Source of the DNA: Paenibacillus_I sp035510375
GTDB taxonomy: Bacteria > Bacillota > Bacilli > Paenibacillales > Paenibacillaceae
NCBI RefSeq assembly: GCF_035510375.1
Contig: NZ_DATKHG010000016.1
Reading direction: 5' to 3' (one strand)
Length of the DNA: 64,000 bases
Shown: positions 50,092-58,545 of the stretch, one piece after another
Layout: every line of letters begins with the position of its first letter
Numbering within the stretch: position 1 is the first letter of the stretch
Position numbers and translations under genes: made by a program
Notes under the pieces: model-generated
Told to the model about the DNA's origin: nothing
The model's input: only the letters and a program-made list of their open reading frames with translations
Database searches by the model: none

Positions 50092-51465
50092 TTATTTTGC
50101 GAGCAGCTTTTCGACGTTCGCCTGCGCCGCGTTCAATGCCTGTTCCGCGGTATAATCCGGCTTCAGCTTCGCCTTCTCGAGCTCATCGCCGATCGCTTTC
50201 TGCAGATCGCCCCATTGATCCGGAATCGGGCCAACCGGCGGCAGCACCAAGCTGTCGAGCGCTTCCAGCACAACCTTTTTGGATTCCGGCGGCTTCTGGT
50301 CGTAGAAAGCCTGCATGACGGCGTCATCCGACACGGCCGGCGTGCTCCAGCCCTTCTCGATCCGCAGGCTGACCGCCGCCGGATCGGAAGACATGAATTT
50401 GATAAACTTCCATGCCGCTTCTTCGTTCTTGGTATTGCCGGAAACAACCAGACCGTCGGCGAAGAAATGGTGCGCTTTCTGCGTGTTGCCCGGCTCCAGC
50501 GCGATGTCCCATTTGAAAGGAGCTTCCGCGAAGCGTCCGAAGTTCCAGGTGCCCGCGCGCAGCATAGCCAGCTTGCCGGACATGAACGCGTTAAGATCGG
50601 CGTCCGGCTGGCTGAACGTGTCGTCGTTCAGAGGCGGCGAAACCTTCTCCTTGCTCGCTTTGCCGAGCATCCAGTTCAACGCTTCGATATTTTCTTTGCT
50701 GTTGACGGTAGGCTTGTTGTCGGCCGACCAGATGCCGCCGCCGTTTTGCGCGATCGTTTTGTAGAATTCATAGAATTGGATCGGCGCATAGGTGCCCCAA
50801 ACCCCGTTTTTCGGATCGGTCATCTTTTGGGCCGCTGCCAGTTCTTCCTTCCAGGTCCAGTCGGCTGTCGGATACTCGACTTGATATTTGTCGAACAAGT
50901 CCTTATTATAGTAAAGAACGACGGCGGAGAAACTTTCGACCACGCCGTATTGCTTGCCGCCGTAGTTGAACGCGTCGTAGGCCAGACCCTGGAACGACTC
51001 GGGTTTGAACGAGGTGTCCGCCGCGATTACCGATGTCAGATCCTTCAATGTATTTTTGGCCGCGTAGGATGCGAAGTTCTCATAGCCGACCTCGAACACG
51101 TCAGGGCCTTCCCCCGAAGCGATCTGCGTGTTCAGCTTCGTGTAGTAGTTGGCGTAGTCAACGACTTCCACATCCACCTTGATGTCCGGGTTTGCGGCCT
51201 CGAATGCCTTGACCATGGCATCCAGCGTTTCTTCCTGCGAGCCGCTGGCCGTATACTGCATGAATTTCAAGGTGACGGGATCCTGCTTCGGCTCGGCGGC
51301 CGGCTCTGTTTCTTTGTTCCCCTCATTCGCCGTCGTATTCGCCGGAGCCGTTGTGTTGCCCTTCTGATTCTCCCCGTTGCCGGAGTTCGCGCCTCCGCAT
51401 GCCGTAACCACCAGCACCATCACCATGATGACCAGCACGGACCAAATCCTGCTTTTTTTTGTCAT
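50092..51465 (-). CDS. Sugar-binding lipoprotein of the cycloalternan cluster
   Basis: A 457-residue family 1 solute-binding protein with a lipoprotein signal peptide (VMVLVVTACGG, Cys23) and a Gln/Asn/Thr-rich linker. The mature domain opens VTLKFMQYTASGSQEETLDA; the hinge region is GLVVSGNTKNEEAAWKFIKF. GAGGG lies 6 nt before the ATG at 51465. It lies between the permease genes and the cytoplasmic GH31 fusion, the position of a cts transport gene. Its ligand is probably the cyclic tetrasaccharide or its precursors (inferred). Confidence 0.92.
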   Translation of the reverse strand: MTKKSRIWSVLVIMVMVLVVTACGGANSGNGENQKGNTTAPANTTANEGNKETEPAAEPKQDPVTLKFMQYTASGSQEETLDAMVKAFEAANPDIKVDVEVVDYANYYTKLNTQIASGEGPDVFEVGYENFASYAAKNTLKDLTSVIAADTSFKPESFQGLAYDAFNYGGKQYGVVESFSAVVLYYNKDLFDKYQVEYPTADWTWKEELAAAQKMTDPKNGVWGTYAPIQFYEFYKTIAQNGGGIWSADNKPTVNSKENIEALNWMLGKASKEKVSPPLNDDTFSQPDADLNAFMSGKLAMLRAGTWNFGRFAEAPFKWDIALEPGNTQKAHHFFADGLVVSGNTKNEEAAWKFIKFMSSDPAAVSLRIEKGWSTPAVSDDAVMQAFYDQKPPESKKVVLEALDSLVLPPVGPIPDQWGDLQKAIGDELEKAKLKPDYTAEQALNAAQANVEKLLAK

Positions 51466-51580
51466 GTGCAACCCTCACTTTTCATTTGATGAGTCCCTTG
51501 TATTTCGTGCCTGGCACTGCTACTGCCGGATTCCCGCCCGGCATCACCCCCTTCAAGAGAAGCCCCGTTCCCGTCCCGAT

Positions 51581-52411
51581 TCAGCCTTTGACTCCGCTCA
51601 TCGTCACCCCTTTAATGATGTATTTCGAAGCGAACAGGAATACGATGAAAATCGGGATGAAGCTTACAACGTTGCCGGCCATCAGAATATTCCACTCGGT
51701 GGCCCATCTTCCCTGAAGCTTGCTTAGCCCGATCGGCAGCGTCATGATGTCCGTATCGCTCGTGATGATCAGCGGCCACAGGAAGTTGTTCCAGGAAGCC
51801 ATAAAAGAGAAGATCGACAACGCCGCGATGGACGGTTTGCTGAGCGGCAATATAATCGACCAAAACACCTTGAAATAGGAGGCGCCGTCCATAAAGGCCG
51901 CTTCGAGCAGCGTGTCGGGAATCGTCTGGATGTGCTGCCTCAGCATGAATGTGCCGTAGGCGCTGAAGATCCCGGGCAGAATCAGTCCCGCATACGTATC
52001 GATCAGGTTCAGCTTCTGGAAGACGATAAACAGCGGCGTCATCGTGACCTGCAAGGGAATCATCATCGTAATCAGGAAAAGCACGAACAGCGCTTCCCGG
52101 CCTTTGAACCGGATTTTGGCGAATACGAACGCAGCCATGGCGGCGACAAGCAGCTGCAGTGCTGTCGTGATCACCGATACCGCTATGCTGTTGGCAAGGA
52201 ACCGGTAGATCGGAAAATATTTCGTGATTTCGGTATAATTGCTGAATCGGAACGTTTCCGGTATGAGATTGGGCGGCATCCGCACCACCTCGAGGCTGTC
52301 CTTGAAGGAGCCGGACAACATCCAGACAAACGGGAAAATAAGGACGACGGCCGCAACGATCAGCACGCAGTGGGCAAGCGCGTCACGGATAAGGCTGCGT
52401 CTAGCGATCAT
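51581..52411 (-). CDS. ABC permease of the cycloalternan cluster (MalG-type)
   Basis: A 276-residue permease with six transmembrane segments, EAA loop EAAFMDGASYFKVFWSIILP and the C-terminus IIKGVTMSGVKG. It overlaps the partner permease by 11 bp, showing translational coupling. Together with the partner and the lipoprotein it forms a CUT1 importer lacking its own ATPase gene. Confidence 0.92.
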   Translation of the reverse strand: MIARRSLIRDALAHCVLIVAAVVLIFPFVWMLSGSFKDSLEVVRMPPNLIPETFRFSNYTEITKYFPIYRFLANSIAVSVITTALQLLVAAMAAFVFAKIRFKGREALFVLFLITMMIPLQVTMTPLFIVFQKLNLIDTYAGLILPGIFSAYGTFMLRQHIQTIPDTLLEAAFMDGASYFKVFWSIILPLSKPSIAALSIFSFMASWNNFLWPLIITSDTDIMTLPIGLSKLQGRWATEWNILMAGNVVSFIPIFIVFLFASKYIIKGVTMSGVKG

Positions 52412-53285
52412 AGGTGACCCACCTTTTCTGCAGAGTTTGCTGGATTAACGTCACCGCGAAGATGATGAGGAACAGAATCCACGACTGGGCGGATGCGAAG
52501 CCCATCTTGTAATTTTGGAAAGCGTTCTCGTAGATTTGCTGCACCAGCGTCGTTGTCGCGCCCGCCGGCCCTCCGCCCGTCATGACCATTACCTGATCGA
52601 ACAATTGGAAGCCGTTGATCAGCGAGATGACGATGACGAAAAAGAGGCTCGGCGTCAGCAAGGGCAGCGTGATGTTGACGAATTTCCCGAAGCCGCTGGC
52701 GCCGTCGATAATCGCCGCCTCGTAATAATCGTCCGAAATCTCCTGGAGGCCGGCCAGCAGGATGATCGTGACGTAGCCGATATCCTTCCAGATGCTGACC
52801 GCGATGATCGCCGGCATCGCCCAGGTGAAATCCTGCAGCCATATCGGTCCCTGAATGCCGAAGAAGGAAAGAAAGTAATTCACCAGCCCGCTCTGACCGT
52901 TAAGCAGCCATCTCCATACGATCGCCACGGCCACCCAGGAAGTGATGACGGGGATAAAAACAAAAACCCGGTACAGCTTCACGCCCTTCATCCTGCGGTT
53001 CAGCAGCACCGCGAAAAACAAGCCCAGCGCAAGCACGGTCGGCAGATAACCGACGATATAGCGCACGATGTTGATCAGTGAGCTTACCGTCTGCTCGTCG
53101 TCAAGCGCCTCTGTGTAGTTGTCGAAGCCGACAAAACGCGCCTTCGTAAGCAGGTCCCAATCCGTGAAGCTGATGACGGCGGACGACAGCAGCGGAATGA
53201 GCTGAAACAGGACGAGTCCCGCCATGCTCGGCAGCAAAAACGCGATGATGATCAGCCATTTGGAAATTCTTTTTTGCCCTACCAT
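52401..53285 (-). CDS. ABC permease of the cycloalternan cluster (MalF-type)
   Basis: A 294-residue permease; six transmembrane segments and EAA loop EAAIIDGASGFGKFVNITLP. It starts just 4 bp after the stop of the LacI-family gene, so regulator and transporter share one transcript. The MalG-type partner follows with an overlap. Confidence 0.92.
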   Translation of the reverse strand: MVGQKRISKWLIIIAFLLPSMAGLVLFQLIPLLSSAVISFTDWDLLTKARFVGFDNYTEALDDEQTVSSLINIVRYIVGYLPTVLALGLFFAVLLNRRMKGVKLYRVFVFIPVITSWVAVAIVWRWLLNGQSGLVNYFLSFFGIQGPIWLQDFTWAMPAIIAVSIWKDIGYVTIILLAGLQEISDDYYEAAIIDGASGFGKFVNITLPLLTPSLFFVIVISLINGFQLFDQVMVMTGGGPAGATTTLVQQIYENAFQNYKMGFASAQSWILFLIIFAVTLIQQTLQKRWVTYDR

Positions 53286-53288
53286 GGT

Positions 53289-54371
53289 TTATCCTCTCCC
53301 GAACTCCGTTTCCGTCTGACTCTGACCGTTGCCGCGCCGTATGACGGTTCCCCTCTCCACAATCTCAAGCGGCAGAATGGTCTCTTGCTGATCTTCCGAT
53401 TGCCCGCCGTCGTCGTCCCCGGCTTCGCCGATCAGGCGGAGCAGCCGCTCGGCGGCGATCACGCCCTTTTTCTTGATGTCCTGACGGACGGTCGTCAGCG
53501 GCGGGAGGAACATTTTGGACATGAACACATCGTCGAAGCCGATGACCGAGATGTCGTCGGGCGTTCGGATGCCTTCGTCCGTGAAGCTTTTGATCAGTCC
53601 GAACGCAATCATATCGGCCGTGGCGAACACCGCGGTAATTTCCGGAAAAGCGGACGCGATCCGGCGGCCCGCCGCGACGCCGTGATCGTAGCTCATGGAG
53701 TCCTCAAACACATAATCCGGGTTGTAGAAAAGATTGGACTCGCGAATCGCCCGCTTGTAGCCGAGAAAACGCTTTTCGACCACGCCTTCCCTTCTGATCG
53801 CGCCCGTTATCATGCCGATATTCGTATGGCCCATATCGATCAAATACTTGGTGGCCAGGTACCCGCCGTGTTCGTCGTCGATGCCGATGCGGTAAAAGTA
53901 GCTGTCATTGATGTAGCTGTCGATGAGCACGATCGGGATCTTGATTTTTTTCAGGCCGGCGTAAAATTCCTCCGGATAGATTCCCATAATGATCGCGCCG
54001 TCCAGGTTGCGCTGGATCAGCACATCCAGATAGCTTTCGCCCTGATTGACGCCCGACAGCAGCAAATGATAGCCGTATTCGCGCAGCTTGCCTTCGATGC
54101 CGCTGATAATTTCGCTGTACCACGGATTCTCCAGTATGAGCTGGGCGTGCTTTTCCGTTTGCGGGATGACGATGCCGATCAGCTTCGACTGGTTTTTGAC
54201 GAGGCTGCGCGCCGAATAATCCGGGACGTAATTGAGACTTTTGATGACGTTGTTTATTCGTTCCAGCGTCTCGCCGGACACCTTCTCGTGCTTCCCGTTC
54301 AGCACGTAGGAGACGGCCGCGGTGGAAACGCTTGCAGCCTTTGCAACGTCTTTCAGCGTCGGTCTTTTCAT
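53289..54371 (-). CDS. LacI-family regulator of the cycloalternan cluster
   Basis: A 360-residue LacI-family protein. The helix-turn-helix is TLKDVAKAASVSTAAVSYVL, with the hinge YVPDYSARSLVKNQSKLIGI, then the sugar-binding sensor domain (SVIGFDDVFMSKMFLPPLTT near the end). It is the first gene of the cluster and its promoter carries two TTAA-type palindromes, one over the predicted transcription start. It probably represses the whole cluster, itself included, until an isomalto- or cyclic oligosaccharide binds. It is only distantly similar to the LacI protein at 10671. Confidence 0.92.
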   Translation of the reverse strand: MKRPTLKDVAKAASVSTAAVSYVLNGKHEKVSGETLERINNVIKSLNYVPDYSARSLVKNQSKLIGIVIPQTEKHAQLILENPWYSEIISGIEGKLREYGYHLLLSGVNQGESYLDVLIQRNLDGAIIMGIYPEEFYAGLKKIKIPIVLIDSYINDSYFYRIGIDDEHGGYLATKYLIDMGHTNIGMITGAIRREGVVEKRFLGYKRAIRESNLFYNPDYVFEDSMSYDHGVAAGRRIASAFPEITAVFATADMIAFGLIKSFTDEGIRTPDDISVIGFDDVFMSKMFLPPLTTVRQDIKKKGVIAAERLLRLIGEAGDDDGGQSEDQQETILPLEIVERGTVIRRGNGQSQTETEFGRG

Positions 54372-54387
54372 ATGATCGCTCCATTGG

Positions 54388-54469
54388 TTATACGTTTAAG
54401 TGAATTATAGTCCCGAGATCAGAATTTGGCAACAGAAATTTTCGGAATTACATTGTGAAAGTGTTTACA
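54388..54469 (-). promoter_or_regulatory. Promoter, operator and cre site of the cycloalternan cluster
   Basis: On the minus strand: TTGCCA (54427-54432), a 17-bp spacer and TATAAT (54404-54409) make a good sigma-A promoter starting near 54397. TTATACGTTTAA at 54388-54399 (read on the plus strand) covers that start and resembles a LacI operator. TGTAAACACTTTCA at 54456-54469 differs from the cre consensus at one position and is centred near -66. Confidence 0.75.
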
Positions 54470-54535
54470 TATGGCTTTTTCCCATGATAAACCTTATTTT
54501 TATCGCATTAACCGTCCTGATTCGTCGATATTGAG

Positions 54536-54547
54536 TTAACCGTTTAA
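54536..54547. promoter_or_regulatory. Second LacI-type operator candidate of the cluster
   Basis: TTAACCGTTTAA, closely related to the TTATACGTTTAA over the transcription start 148 bp away; both approach the symmetric form TTAAACGTTTAA with a central CG. A pair at this distance suits looping. Confidence 0.5.
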
Positions 54548-54636
54548 TAAACTTTAGGGGCAAGTTTCCCGCTTGGCTGCGCCGGAGGCTATCCCAATGC
54601 ATGTCGGATCGGAATGATAGCCCGCTTCCAATCAAT

Positions 54637-54820
54637 CAGGTGCATTTTATGCACCTGGTTTCTCTAACAGGCATCAGCAGCGCCGAACGAAGTGCAAAAT
54701 ATGCACCACAAACGCAGTAATTCTACCGAAAATGGCCGTTCTGTCGCAACCAAGTGCAGGTTTTACACCTTATTGCTAGAGATCGGACCATTTCGGCCTA
54801 ACAAAGTGCATCTTTTGCAC
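54637..54820. repeat. Intergenic repeat of four GTGCA dyads
   Basis: Four inverted repeats of the form RGTGCA-N5/6-TGCAC are centred near 54647, 54699, 54761 and 54813. Distances alternate 52, 62, 52, so the array is two degenerate 114-bp units of two dyads each. The first is a perfect 9-bp stem CAGGTGCAT with a 3-nt loop; the third has decayed on its right arm. The 54548-54955 region is otherwise gene-free. I have an impression of similar dispersed intergenic elements in Paenibacillus genomes. Confidence 0.65.
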
Positions 54821-54952
54821 CTCGTAACCGTTTTTGATTGGAACCTTCGTTTCGTGAAAACGGGGCCCCCCTCTGGAAAATCTTTCTGCTTTTAAGAAAG
54901 CCCTATCGGGTTCGAAATCTAAGTGTATATGCGACACGTCAGTGAACGCACA

Positions 54953-54979
54953 ACAAAAGAGCCGTCACATGGACGGCTC
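54953..54979 (-). terminator. Terminator of the 5'-3' exonuclease gene
   Basis: GAGCCGTC and GACGGCTC form an 8-bp stem, followed on the minus strand by TTTTGTTG. It lies 15 bp beyond the exonuclease stop codon. Confidence 0.8.
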
Positions 54980-54993
54980 AAGTTATATAGAAA

Positions 54994-55947
54994 TTATAGT
55001 TCCAGCGTCATCGCCGTCTGCACAAAAGGATCTTTCTCCACCTTCGCCTTCGCCTTCGGTGCCGAACCGCCCGAGATCAGCTTGATCAGGCCGCCGAACT
55101 CGAGCTCCTCGAATTTGCTTGCCACCGCCGCATGGTCGAGCGCCCATACGCAATGCTCCCACTCCAGCTCCACCGGCGCGTCGCAGCGGATCGTCGCCAG
55201 ATCGCGCGACAGGTGCAGCATGTCCAGATCGGCTTCGATTTTCGCCCGGATCGTTTTGGACAACCCATCGAGATTGCCCAGAATGCCTTCGATTGAGCCG
55301 TATTCGAGTACGAGCTTCAGCGCCGTTTTCTCCCCGATCCCTTTTACGCCCGGGTAATTGTCGCTCGTATCGCCCATCAGCCCTTTCAGGTCGACGATCT
55401 GCGCCGGCGTCAGCTGCCGCTCCTCAAACAAATAATCGGGCGTATAAACCGCGTAATTGCCCTGGCCTTTTTTCATAATGACGACCGTAATCCGATCGTC
55501 CACAAGCTGCAGCATGTCATGGTCGCCGGTCAGGATGAACACATCCGTGTGCGGCGCATACAGCTTGGCGAGCGTGCCGATGCAATCGTCGGCTTCATAC
55601 CCCGAAATGCCGACGTTCGGAATGCCGAAGCTGGCGACGACGTCCTTGACGAGATCGAACTGTGGAATCAAATCCTCAGGCGCTTCAGGCCGGTTCACCT
55701 TGTAGCCTTCGAATTGACCCGACCGAAACGTCGTGCTCCCCATGTCCCAGCAGCAAACGACGCGCGTCGGCTCGAACTTTTGCACCGCATCCCAAAAATA
55801 ACGCACCCAGCCGTGGATGCCGTTGACCGGCACCCCCGCGCTCGTCCGCCGGATCGCACCCGTGAACGAGGTCGCAAAATACGCCCGGAACAGCAGCGCC
55901 ATGCCGTCGACAATCAGCAGCCGTTCCCGGCTTTCTCCCAAATCCAT
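54994..55947 (-). CDS. 5'-3' exonuclease (DNA polymerase I N-terminal-like, YpcP family)
   Basis: A 317-residue FEN-type nuclease lacking any polymerase domain. Acidic metal-binding residues appear in LLIVDGMALLFRAYF, VVCCWDMGSTTFR, GYEADDCIGTLA, FILTGDHDMLQLVDD and GLMGDTSDNYPGVKGIGEKT, the last being the H3TH DNA-binding region. Such enzymes remove RNA primers and flaps. GGAGGAG lies upstream of the ATG at 55947. It follows the MTHFR-like gene at a 29-bp distance and is closed by a terminator. Confidence 0.9.
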   Translation of the reverse strand: MDLGESRERLLIVDGMALLFRAYFATSFTGAIRRTSAGVPVNGIHGWVRYFWDAVQKFEPTRVVCCWDMGSTTFRSGQFEGYKVNRPEAPEDLIPQFDLVKDVVASFGIPNVGISGYEADDCIGTLAKLYAPHTDVFILTGDHDMLQLVDDRITVVIMKKGQGNYAVYTPDYLFEERQLTPAQIVDLKGLMGDTSDNYPGVKGIGEKTALKLVLEYGSIEGILGNLDGLSKTIRAKIEADLDMLHLSRDLATIRCDAPVELEWEHCVWALDHAAVASKFEELEFGGLIKLISGGSAPKAKAKVEKDPFVQTAMTLEL

Positions 55948-55976
55948 GCTTTCTCCTCCGTAATCGCAAATCGATT

Positions 55977-56717
55977 TTAACTGAAAATCCCGCTTAAGTA
56001 TGTCTCCACATCAACCTTGATCGGCATCAGATAGACGTGCCCCCCGGCCTTGTCGGCAAACCCGATCGCCCGCCGCGCGAAGTCAACGTTCCAATCCAGC
56101 GCGGGCTTGAAGTTTGTCGGAAACACCGCGTTGTTTTTCGTCTCCCAATAGCCGCGCGACGCATCCGTCATAACCGGCGACACTCCCCAATAAATGTCGC
56201 AGCACGGCAGCAGCTCCGCATAAACCTCCATCAACCGGACATCGAAGAACGGCTGGGTGAAAAAACCGTCCGCGCCCGCCTCCAGCTTCTCGCCGACATA
56301 GCCGAGCTCGTCGCGGATGCTGCTCCGGTAAGGATCGATCGCGGCATACACCTTCAGCTGCGGATATTCGTGCTTCACTTTGCGGATCAGCTCGGCCGTC
56401 TTCGTCGGGTAAACCTTCCGCGTCATGTCGGCCGGCGGATCGCCTGCTATGACCAGAATCTCCGCCAGGCCGTTGCGCAGCAGTTCGCTCCCGAGCTTGA
56501 ACGGCTTGCGCAGGTCGAAATCGATCGCCCGGATGTGGGGAATGGCTCGTTGGTAGAAAGGTCTCGCCGCCGCCGCTCCTTCCCAGCTCCGGACGGAAAG
56601 CCGCATCAGATCGGGCACGTTCACCGTATCGATCGGGGCGTGCCGTTTCCTGACCGCTTGAAGCTCCTCCCGAAACCTGTCCAGGCCGCGGGGAACCAAC
56701 TCTATTGAAATATGCAT
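55977..56717 (-). CDS. Methylenetetrahydrofolate reductase-like protein
   Basis: A 246-residue short member of the MetF TIM-barrel family: MHISIELVPRGLDRFREEL at the start, PHIRAIDFD, VIAGDPPADMTRKVYP and GADGFFTQPFFDVRLMEVYA all match folate/FAD-site regions. Full MetF proteins are near 290 residues, so this is a trimmed or divergent version. It may reduce methylene-THF or act in a corrinoid or C1 side pathway. GGAG is 10 nt before the ATG. It is co-directional with the exonuclease gene. Confidence 0.8.
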   Translation of the reverse strand: MHISIELVPRGLDRFREELQAVRKRHAPIDTVNVPDLMRLSVRSWEGAAAARPFYQRAIPHIRAIDFDLRKPFKLGSELLRNGLAEILVIAGDPPADMTRKVYPTKTAELIRKVKHEYPQLKVYAAIDPYRSSIRDELGYVGEKLEAGADGFFTQPFFDVRLMEVYAELLPCCDIYWGVSPVMTDASRGYWETKNNAVFPTNFKPALDWNVDFARRAIGFADKAGGHVYLMPIKVDVETYLSGIFS

Positions 56718-56749
56718 TTGATGTGATCTCCATCGGACTTATTGATATG

Positions 56750-56796
56750 GAAAAAAAGAAGCCGGGCAGCGTTCGACAAGAACATGTCCGACTTCT
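56750..56796 (-). terminator. Terminator of the aminotransferase gene
   Basis: AGAAGCCGG and CCGACTTCT (one G-U type pair) close a hairpin with a long loop, followed on the minus strand by seven T's. It ends the ArsC-like/aminotransferase unit. Confidence 0.75.
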
Positions 56797-56837
56797 ATTA
56801 TACACGAGATATGCCGGTCACGGGGACGGGTTTTGCG

Positions 56838-58082
56838 TCAAAATTCGCCGCGGATGAACCGGCCGATCCGGCGCGCCGCCTCCTCGAGGCGGTCCGCTTC
56901 CTCGACCAGGGCGATCCGTACGTAGCCCTCTCCTTGCGCGCCGAACGCGCTGCCCGGGATGACGGCGACGCCGGTCGCGCGCAGCAGCTCGCGGGCAAAT
57001 GCGCGGGACGATTGCCGACTATCCGCTTTTGGCGGCGTGTCTGCGGCTACCTTCCCTTCTTGCTGCGATCCCCAGCCTTTCGGCAGCGGCGCCCAGACGA
57101 ACATCGTCGCCTTCGGCGGCGTCACTTCCCAGCCTTCGGCGCGCAATGCCGCCAGAAACCGGTCGCGCCGCCGCTCGTACACCGGGCCGACCGGCGCGGC
57201 GCCGGCCATGTCCTCACGGAGCGCTTCGATGCCTGCCTCCTGCACGGCTTCAAATACGCCGTAATCGAGATTCGCTTTCAAATCGCGCAGCGCGCCGACC
57301 GCCTGGGCATTGCCCGCCAGAAAGCCGATTCGCCCGCCTGCAAGATTGAAGCTTTTGGACAGCGAATGAAACTCTACCGCAAAATCCTTGGCCCCTTCAA
57401 TCTGAAGGATGCTGGGCGGCCGGAAGCCGTCGAACGCCATTTCGGAATAGGCAAGATCGTGCACGACAAGCACTCCGCAACGCTTCGCGATAGCTGCCAG
57501 CCGTTCAAAGAACGGCAGGTCGGCGACCGCCGATACCGGGTTGCTCGGGAAGTTGAGCAGAATGAATGCGGATTTCGCCCATATGTGCTCGGGCACGGCT
57601 CCCAGATCCGGAAGAAAGCCGTTATCCGCCCGAAGCGGTACAAAATACGGCTCTACGCCAGCCACAGCCAGTCCCGCGGCATAGATCGGATAACCGGGAT
57701 CCGGCACGATCGCCATGTCGCCGGGCTCGCTGACCGCCAGGGCCAGATGTGCTAGTCCGTCCTGCGAGCCCATCAGCGTCACGAGCTCGCGCTCCGGATC
57801 AATCGAGATGCCGAAGCGGTATGACAGCCAATCGGCTGCGGTCAGCCGGAACTTGATGCTCCCTCTGGAAAGCGGGTACCGGTAGGCGTCATCGCGCAGC
57901 ACGGCTGCGCTCATCGCCTGCCGCACCCGTTCGGACGGCGGCAGATCCGGGCTGCCGATCCCGAGATCGATCACGTCGAGACCGTCATGTCTCGCCTCTT
58001 CCTTCCACTCCGCCACCTCGGCAAAAACCGCGGAGCCGAGCCTGGACAGGCGGGACGACCGCCATTTCATCATGTCCGTCAT
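56838..58082 (-). CDS. PLP-dependent class I/II aminotransferase (DapL/PatA-like)
   Basis: A 414-residue fold-type I aminotransferase. The N-terminal DVIDLGIGSPDLPPSE, the cofactor-binding LMGSQDGLAHLAL, NFPSNPVSAVA, and the Schiff-base Lys in FHSLSKSFNLAGGRIGF are visible. The pattern resembles LL-diaminopimelate aminotransferase-like and PatA enzymes of Bacillales. A segment SQQEGKVAADTPPKADSRQS near residue 345 looks like a low-complexity insertion. It lies 7 bp after the ArsC-like gene. The amino donor and acceptor are not determined. Confidence 0.85.
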   Translation of the reverse strand: MTDMMKWRSSRLSRLGSAVFAEVAEWKEEARHDGLDVIDLGIGSPDLPPSERVRQAMSAAVLRDDAYRYPLSRGSIKFRLTAADWLSYRFGISIDPERELVTLMGSQDGLAHLALAVSEPGDMAIVPDPGYPIYAAGLAVAGVEPYFVPLRADNGFLPDLGAVPEHIWAKSAFILLNFPSNPVSAVADLPFFERLAAIAKRCGVLVVHDLAYSEMAFDGFRPPSILQIEGAKDFAVEFHSLSKSFNLAGGRIGFLAGNAQAVGALRDLKANLDYGVFEAVQEAGIEALREDMAGAAPVGPVYERRRDRFLAALRAEGWEVTPPKATMFVWAPLPKGWGSQQEGKVAADTPPKADSRQSSRAFARELLRATGVAVIPGSAFGAQGEGYVRIALVEEADRLEEAARRIGRFIRGEF

Positions 58083-58089
58083 TGCGCGT

Positions 58090-58455
58090 TCAGCCCCATA
58101 CCCGCTCGAATTCGTCTTCCTTGTAACCGACCGTCAGCGTTTTGCCGTCGGTCACGACAGGCCGCTTTACCAAACGGCCGTTCGAGGCGAGCGTCGCGAT
58201 CCGCTCCTCTTCGCTCATGCCGGGCAGCCTGTCCTTCAGGTTCTGCTCCTTATACACCTCGCCGGAGGTATTGAAAAATTTTTTGAGCTCCAACCCGCTG
58301 AGCCGCAGCCATCCCTTAATCTCCGCTTCGCTCGCCGGCTGCTCGAACAGGTCGCGCAGGTCCAGCTCATAGCCCATCGCTTGCAGCTTCTTAATGCCCG
58401 TACGGCAGGTGCCGCATTTCGCGTAATGATAAACTTTCAATTTCTTATCCGCCAA
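58090..58455 (-). CDS. ArsC/Spx-family thioredoxin-fold protein
   Basis: A 121-residue protein of the Spx/ArsC/YffB family with the N-terminal CGTC redox motif (KVYHYAKCGTCRTGIKKLQA), the helix with DLFEQPASEAEIKGWLRLSG and the cis-Pro region GRLVKRPVVTDG. Spx-type regulators carry CxxC and bind RNA polymerase, while ArsC-like members have Cys near the same place for thiol chemistry; the RPVV segment fits both. It precedes the aminotransferase with which it is probably co-transcribed. The exact branch is uncertain. Confidence 0.88.
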   Translation of the reverse strand: MADKKLKVYHYAKCGTCRTGIKKLQAMGYELDLRDLFEQPASEAEIKGWLRLSGLELKKFFNTSGEVYKEQNLKDRLPGMSEEERIATLASNGRLVKRPVVTDGKTLTVGYKEDEFERVWG

Positions 58456-58508
58456 CGTTGCTCCATCCTTCCACTAGTAAAAATAAGCCCCTTCCGGCTG
58501 CGTAAATT

Positions 58509-58527
58509 AACGCCGGATTCCGGCGTT
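58509..58527 (-). terminator. Terminator-like perfect palindrome after the rluA-type gene
   Basis: AACGCCGGA with its complement gives a 19-bp perfect hairpin 19 bp beyond the pseudouridine synthase stop. On the minus strand only AATTT follows, so it is a weak terminator at best. Confidence 0.55.
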
Positions 58528-58545
58528 ATTCCCCACCAAACAGAG

